A DNA stretch of 38,925 nucleotides, from the NCBI GenBank assembly GCA_000431975.1, contig HF988555.1, positions 1 through 38,925 on the forward strand, read 5' to 3'. The notes under the pieces were generated by a model that had not been told where the DNA came from, did not search any database, and saw only the letters and a program-made list of their open reading frames with translations. The position numbers and the translations under genes were made by a program. Positions 34,850-38,925 of this stretch are shown piece after piece (the stretch's first letter is position 1; each line of letters starts with the position of its first letter). The stretch is from Prevotella sp. CAG:924. Lineage in GTDB: Bacteria; Bacteroidota; Bacteroidia; Bacteroidales; Bacteroidaceae.

Positions 34850-34880
34850 TTTGAATCTCCAGTTTTTTTGGCTAATTTTG
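34850..34880 (+). promoter_or_regulatory. Perfect promoter of the beta-galactosidase gene
   Basis: TTTG (34850-34853), exactly 19 nt, TAATTTTG (34873-34880). Predicted start near 34887, so the leader is about 183 nt, long for this window and possibly regulatory. Confidence 0.85.
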
Positions 34881-35069
34881 CACATATATACGGGTATAGT
34901 CCGGGCAATCTACGCATCACCCTTGATAGGGCTTCCCCACAAACAAATCTAAAAGAACCATTGCGGTTTCCATATAATCAAGATATCAGTACTACAACGC
35001 ACCAAATGCACCATCCCTGTTGTATCCATGCGTTACCCATGAGACATCTAACACTCTAAAAATATCAAA

Positions 35070-38000
35070 ATGAAGAAACAACTATTAGCAGCCTCTCTCC
35101 TCGCTCTTGCCGTAGGCATGCAGGCACAAAGCCAGGCATCCAAGGCTACAGGTGCAGAGCCTATGCCCACTTGGACAGAATGGCACGACCTGCAGGTGAA
35201 CGAGGTAAACCGCTACCCCGTGACCAACACGGTGCTCCCCTATGAGAGCGAACAGCGCGCGCTCAGCTTTAACTTCGAACAGTCGAAGAATTTCCTGTCT
35301 CTCGACGGACAGTGGAAGTTCAATTGGGTAGCCAACGCCAACGAGCGTCCTACCGACTTCTATAAGACCGACTACGATGACTCCAAATGGAACACCATTG
35401 CCATGCCCGGCAACTGGGAACTCAACGGCTACGGTGATCCGGAATATGTCAATGTAGGACTGGCCTGGCGCTATCAGCTCGACTCTAAAAACATTCTACG
35501 GGTGCCAGAGAAAGACAATCATGTAGGTACTTATCGCCGCGTTGTCGATATTCCTGCCGACTGGAACGGCCGACAGATTATCGTCCGCTTCGGAAGTGTC
35601 ACCTCCTGTATGTACCTCTTCGTCAATGGCCATTATGTAGGTTACACGGAAGACTCGAAGATCGCCGCCGAATTTGACATCACCAAATATGTACATTCCG
35701 GCAAGAACCTTATCGCCTTCCAGGTGTTCCGTTGGTGCGACGGCTCGATGGACGAGGATCAGGACTTCTGGCGCCTTAGCGGCGTGGCCCGCCACAGCTT
35801 CCTCTACAGCAAGAACGCGACGACCAGCGTAAGCGACATGCGCATCACGCCCGACCTGATCAACAACTATGAGGACGGAACGCTCAACATCAATGTCGAC
35901 GTGAAAGGCTCACCTGTCATCGACTTCCGTCTCTACAATACCAACGGACAGCTCGTAGGGAAGACCAGCGGCAACTTCCGCCGCATGAGCAACGGCACGG
36001 CACGCTTCACCGTACGCAACGTGAAGAGCTGGTCGGCCGAGGATCCTTATCTCTATACCCTCGTGGCTGTGGTCAAGAATCAGCGGGGCGACACCTGCGA
36101 GGCCATGTCACAGCATGTGGGATTCCGCAAGGTGGAGATCAGGAACAAGCAGCTCCTCGTCAACGGACAACCCGTGCTCATCAAGGGTGCCAACCGTCAC
36201 GAGATGGATCCCGACGGCGGATACAACGTGTCCGTGGCACGTATGATCCAGGATATTCAGATCATGAAACGTCTCAACATCAATGCCGTACGTACCTGCC
36301 ACTATAGTGACGACCCCGTATGGTATGACCTCTGCGACCAGTATGGTCTCTATGTCACCGCCGAGGCCAACCAGGAAGGCCACGTCTTCGGATATGACGA
36401 TAAGTCGGAAGCCAAGAAGCCTATCTTCGCAAAGCAGATCCTGCAACGCAACCAGCACAATGTGTCTGCCCTCTTCAATCATCCTTCCATCATCGTATGG
36501 AGCATGGGTAACGAGACCGCTGACGGTCCCAACTTCACGGCAGCACGCAAATGGATAGAGCAGTACGATCCCTCACGTCCCATCCACTATGAGCGCGCAG
36601 GAAAAGGTCCCAACACCGACATCTATGCTGAGATGTACACCTATCCTCAAGGATGCGAGGCTTATGCCAAGGATACCACCAACACCAAGCCGATGATCCT
36701 CTGCGAGTACAACCATGCCATGGGCAACTCGTGCGGCGGACTGAAGGCTTACTGGGATCTCTTCCGCAAATATCCTATTCTGCAGGGAGGATACACATGG
36801 GACTTCGTAGACCAGGGCCTCCATCGCACACCGAAATACAATCCCGACCTTACGCTCGACCAACTCAACGACATTGCCGCTAAGTACGAGCCGGGCACAG
36901 GTGGCATGACACCGCTCTATACCTATGGCGGCGACTACAACAAGACCGATGCTTCTGACAACAACTTCAACTGCAACGGTCTCATCGGTCCTGACCGCCA
37001 GCTCAACCCGCATGCCAACGAACTGAAATATCAGTATCAGAACATCTGGGCCGAGCCTGTCGATCTGCAGAACGGAAAGATCTCCGTGTACAATGAGTAC
37101 TTCTTCCGCGACCTGAGCAACTACCGTCTCTGCTGGCAGCTCCTGCAGGATGGCAAGCAGGTGCAGCAGGGTACTGTCGACGATCTCAACGTGGCTCCGC
37201 ATAAGACAGCCACTGTCACACTGCCTTATACCCTTCCCGCCGAAGGTGAGCTCCTTCTCAACATCGCCTTCCAGCTGAAAGAGGCTGAGCCGTTGCTGAA
37301 AGCAGGAACCACACTCGCCACACGCCAGCTGACCGTGCGTCCCAATACCAACATCAGCGACAGCACACAGCTCTTCACCGCTTCAACAGCCAAGTCAAAG
37401 CTGAAAGTGATCAACAAGAAAAAGAACCCCGAAATCCAGATCACTGCAAACAATGGACTGGACATTGCCTTCGACCGTACGACAGGTACGATGACACGCT
37501 ACAATGTAGCCGGTGTAAGCTATCTTGGCGAGGGTGGTACACTGAAGCCCAACTTCTGGCGTGCCCCGACCGACAATGACATGGGTGCCTCCCTACAGAA
37601 GAAATTTAAAGCCTGGCGCAACCCGACGATGACCCTCACCTCCCTCTCTGCCGAGACCATGGAGCAGCAGAAAGTGAAGGTAGCCGTCGTAAAAGCCGAT
37701 TATGACATGCCCGATGTACAGGCCAAGCTCACACTGACTTACTACATCAATGCAGAAGGAACCATCAAAGTGGACGAGAAACTTCAGACAACTCCCGACG
37801 CAAAGGTGTCCGACCTCTTCCGTGTCGGTCTCGTCATGCAGCTGCCTTACTCGATGGACAAGAGCAATTTCTATGGCCGTGGACCTGTGGAGAACTATGC
37901 CGACCGCTATCTCTCAGAGAATATCGGCATTTATTCGCAGACTGCCGACCAGCAGTTCTATCCCTACATCCGTCCGCAGGAGACAGGTCTGAAGAGCCAG

Positions 38001-38354
38001 ATACGCTGGTGGAAGCAGACCGACAGTGAAGGCAACGGACTGCAGATCACCCGCGAGGTACAACTGAAGCCCACAGACCGCATGTATCGCCAGCAGAACG
38101 AGGCTGTGGCTCCCGCCAACCTCTTCTATGCCTCTGCCCTCCACTATAACATTGAGGATCTGAGCGAAGGCGACGAAAAGGCACAGCGCCACTCTCCCGA
38201 GGTACCACGCTCCAAGTACACGGTACTCTCGATCGATGGTGCTCACATGGGACTGGGTTGTATCGACTCTTGGGGCGCACTGCCACTGCAACAGTACCGT
38301 CTGCCCTACGGCGACTACAACTTCCGCTTCGTGATCACACCTGTGAAAAAATAA
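35070..38354 (+). CDS. Secreted GH2 beta-galactosidase
   Basis: A 1094-aa LacZ-type enzyme with a signal peptide (about 1-20, ending GMQAQ) placing it in the periplasm or at the surface. Order of domains: sugar-binding jelly roll (about residues 45-230, GQWKFNW and MPGNWELNGYG), Ig-like (235-340), TIM barrel (345-640), Ig-like (about 650-770), and the beta-sandwich small domain to the end (800-1090, with FWRAPTDNDMG and YGRGPVENYADR). Acid/base E482 lies in WSMGNETADG and nucleophile E546 in LCEYNHAMGNSCGG. It releases beta-linked galactose from oligosaccharides; combined with the GH43 enzyme it fits galactan use. Length is typical for Bacteroidales. No type IX sorting domain is present. Confidence 0.96.
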   Translation: MKKQLLAASLLALAVGMQAQSQASKATGAEPMPTWTEWHDLQVNEVNRYPVTNTVLPYESEQRALSFNFEQSKNFLSLDGQWKFNWVANANERPTDFYKTDYDDSKWNTIAMPGNWELNGYGDPEYVNVGLAWRYQLDSKNILRVPEKDNHVGTYRRVVDIPADWNGRQIIVRFGSVTSCMYLFVNGHYVGYTEDSKIAAEFDITKYVHSGKNLIAFQVFRWCDGSMDEDQDFWRLSGVARHSFLYSKNATTSVSDMRITPDLINNYEDGTLNINVDVKGSPVIDFRLYNTNGQLVGKTSGNFRRMSNGTARFTVRNVKSWSAEDPYLYTLVAVVKNQRGDTCEAMSQHVGFRKVEIRNKQLLVNGQPVLIKGANRHEMDPDGGYNVSVARMIQDIQIMKRLNINAVRTCHYSDDPVWYDLCDQYGLYVTAEANQEGHVFGYDDKSEAKKPIFAKQILQRNQHNVSALFNHPSIIVWSMGNETADGPNFTAARKWIEQYDPSRPIHYERAGKGPNTDIYAEMYTYPQGCEAYAKDTTNTKPMILCEYNHAMGNSCGGLKAYWDLFRKYPILQGGYTWDFVDQGLHRTPKYNPDLTLDQLNDIAAKYEPGTGGMTPLYTYGGDYNKTDASDNNFNCNGLIGPDRQLNPHANELKYQYQNIWAEPVDLQNGKISVYNEYFFRDLSNYRLCWQLLQDGKQVQQGTVDDLNVAPHKTATVTLPYTLPAEGELLLNIAFQLKEAEPLLKAGTTLATRQLTVRPNTNISDSTQLFTASTAKSKLKVINKKKNPEIQITANNGLDIAFDRTTGTMTRYNVAGVSYLGEGGTLKPNFWRAPTDNDMGASLQKKFKAWRNPTMTLTSLSAETMEQQKVKVAVVKADYDMPDVQAKLTLTYYINAEGTIKVDEKLQTTPDAKVSDLFRVGLVMQLPYSMDKSNFYGRGPVENYADRYLSENIGIYSQTADQQFYPYIRPQETGLKSQIRWWKQTDSEGNGLQITREVQLKPTDRMYRQQNEAVAPANLFYASALHYNIEDLSEGDEKAQRHSPEVPRSKYTVLSIDGAHMGLGCIDSWGALPLQQYRLPYGDYNFRFVITPVKK

Positions 38355-38373
38355 GCCTTAATCTATATGCCTT

Positions 38374-38413
38374 AAGCCCCGGTCGTCCCAACGATGACCG
38401 GGGCTTTTCATTG
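38374..38413 (+). terminator. Intrinsic terminator after the beta-galactosidase gene
   Basis: AAGCCCCGGTC (38374-38384) pairs with GACCGGGGCTT (38396-38406), followed by TTCATTG. An 11-bp GC-rich perfect stem with a modest U-tract. Confidence 0.8.
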
Positions 38414-38616
38414 TATTACTTCTTTATAGCAAACCATTCTCCATCAGTCATACCCATCCCAGACCCGCTCCCTAGAACCATACGGCAAGGGGGCCACACT
38501 AAAGACAACAGATAGAAACTTTCCGATTCTTGCTACGAAATATAGAAACAAAACCACAGAAAAAGAAAGAAGAAACGGCAATAGACCTATCTCGTCAAAA
38601 AATTAGGGGTTAAAAT
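38414..38616. other. Intergenic DNA before the tRNA promoter
   Basis: Nothing is recognised here: no open frame with protein-like content, repeat or structured element. It becomes A-rich near 38540-38600. Confidence 0.6.
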
Positions 38617-38647
38617 TTTGCTGATTGCAGGAAATCCGTTACCTTTG
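38617..38647 (+). promoter_or_regulatory. Perfect promoter of the tRNA-Gln gene
   Basis: TTTG (38617-38620), exactly 19 nt, TACCTTTG (38640-38647). The tRNA begins 17 nt after the -7 element. Confidence 0.85.
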
Positions 38648-38663
38648 CAAAAAATATTCATAT

Positions 38664-38737
38664 TGGACCATGGTGTAATGGTAACACTACAGGTTTTGGT
38701 TCTGTCATTCCCGGTTCGAATCCGAGTGGTCCAACCA
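38664..38737 (+). tRNA. tRNA-Gln (anticodon TTG), CCA encoded
   Basis: TGGACCA at the 5' end pairs with TGGTCCA, then discriminator A and encoded CCA. Anticodon arm ACAGG-TTTTGGT-TCTGT puts TTG at 38696-38698, which reads Gln codons CAA and, by wobble, CAG. The T arm contains GGTTCGAATCC. All arms fold as a canonical tRNA. It has its own promoter and terminator, so is transcribed alone. Confidence 0.97.
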
Positions 38738-38746
38738 TGTATATTG

Positions 38747-38788
38747 AAAAGACCGGTGAGCATATTCTGCTCACCGGTCTTTTTCTTT
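38747..38788 (+). terminator. Intrinsic terminator of the tRNA-Gln gene
   Basis: AAAAGACCGGTGAGCA (38747-38762) pairs with TGCTCACCGGTCTTTT (38768-38783), loop TATTC, followed by further T. It is one of the strongest hairpins in the window. After 38790 no further gene is visible to the end. Confidence 0.92.
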
Positions 38789-38925
38789 TATATCCTAATC
38801 GGCTCACTTTCTACCACCAATGCCAGGTCTGCCGGCAAACGTTCCTATCCTGGATCACCCAAGAAATATAGGGCTCACCCGATGAATATGAGGGATTGTT
38901 TAGCTTGGGCCCGAAAAAGACATCC

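Noticed and set aside
34778..35059. Plus-strand 93-codon frame just before the beta-galactosidase gene
   Set aside because: It spans the promoter and palindrome and its translation shows no protein-like pattern.
38738..38925. Further genes after the tRNA
   Set aside because: Only the terminator is recognisable; the rest has no supported frame, though a gene could begin outside the window.

Overview
The window looks like chromosomal DNA of a Bacteroidota bacterium, most likely order Bacteroidales and plausibly a Prevotella-type genus. The evidence is the promoter grammar (TTTG, about 19 nt, then TAnnTTTG, seen in perfect form ahead of several genes), a type IX secretion pair porU-porV, a fused secDF, Bacteroidota-type lipoproteins and barrel proteins, and secreted glycoside hydrolases at both ends. 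Genus is inference; no rRNA is present.

Layout. 1-1128: secreted GH43 enzyme resembling exo-beta-1,3-galactanases. 1129-2740: gene-poor 1.6 kb with a 22-bp tandem array and two diverged copies of an older repeat. 2741-3358: FAA-hydrolase family enzyme. 3876-8820: porU and porV. 8823-9311: ispF. 9312-10162: gene-free DNA that probably encodes a leftward structured small RNA. 10163-15868: GT4 and GT2 glycosyltransferases, a polytopic membrane protein and an Upf1-type helicase in a close same-strand run. 16023-26066: a long rightward envelope run (Asp-box lipoprotein, small beta-barrel protein, uppS, bamA, three Skp/OmpH paralogues, murI, rbfA, LolE-like permease), ended by a strong terminator. 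26578-27691: leftward aroQ plus O-methyltransferase. 27764-28672: xerD. 28733-29008: leftward HU gene. 29215-31229: rhomboid protease plus membrane-anchored EEP phosphoesterase. 31381-34401: secDF. 35070-38354: secreted GH2 beta-galactosidase with a clear promoter and an operator-like palindrome. 38664-38737: tRNA-Gln(TTG).

How the genes work together. Much of the window is envelope biogenesis: SecDF exports proteins, Skp-like chaperones and BamA assemble outer-membrane proteins, a LolE-like permease handles lipoproteins, UppS and MurI supply cell-wall precursors, and PorU/PorV finish type IX cargo at the surface. IspF feeds the isoprenoid pathway that supplies UppS. The two glycoside hydrolases indicate use of galactose-containing glycans. 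I found no CRISPR array, phage, defence island or intact insertion sequence.

Most notable observations: the candidate 6S-like RNA at about 9737-9944 (minus strand), the operator-like palindrome before the beta-galactosidase promoter, the 22-bp repeat array, hairpins without U-tracts in many intergenic gaps, the tyrosine-rich loop in BamA, and three consecutive divergent Skp paralogues. No clearly new multi-gene system was recognised.
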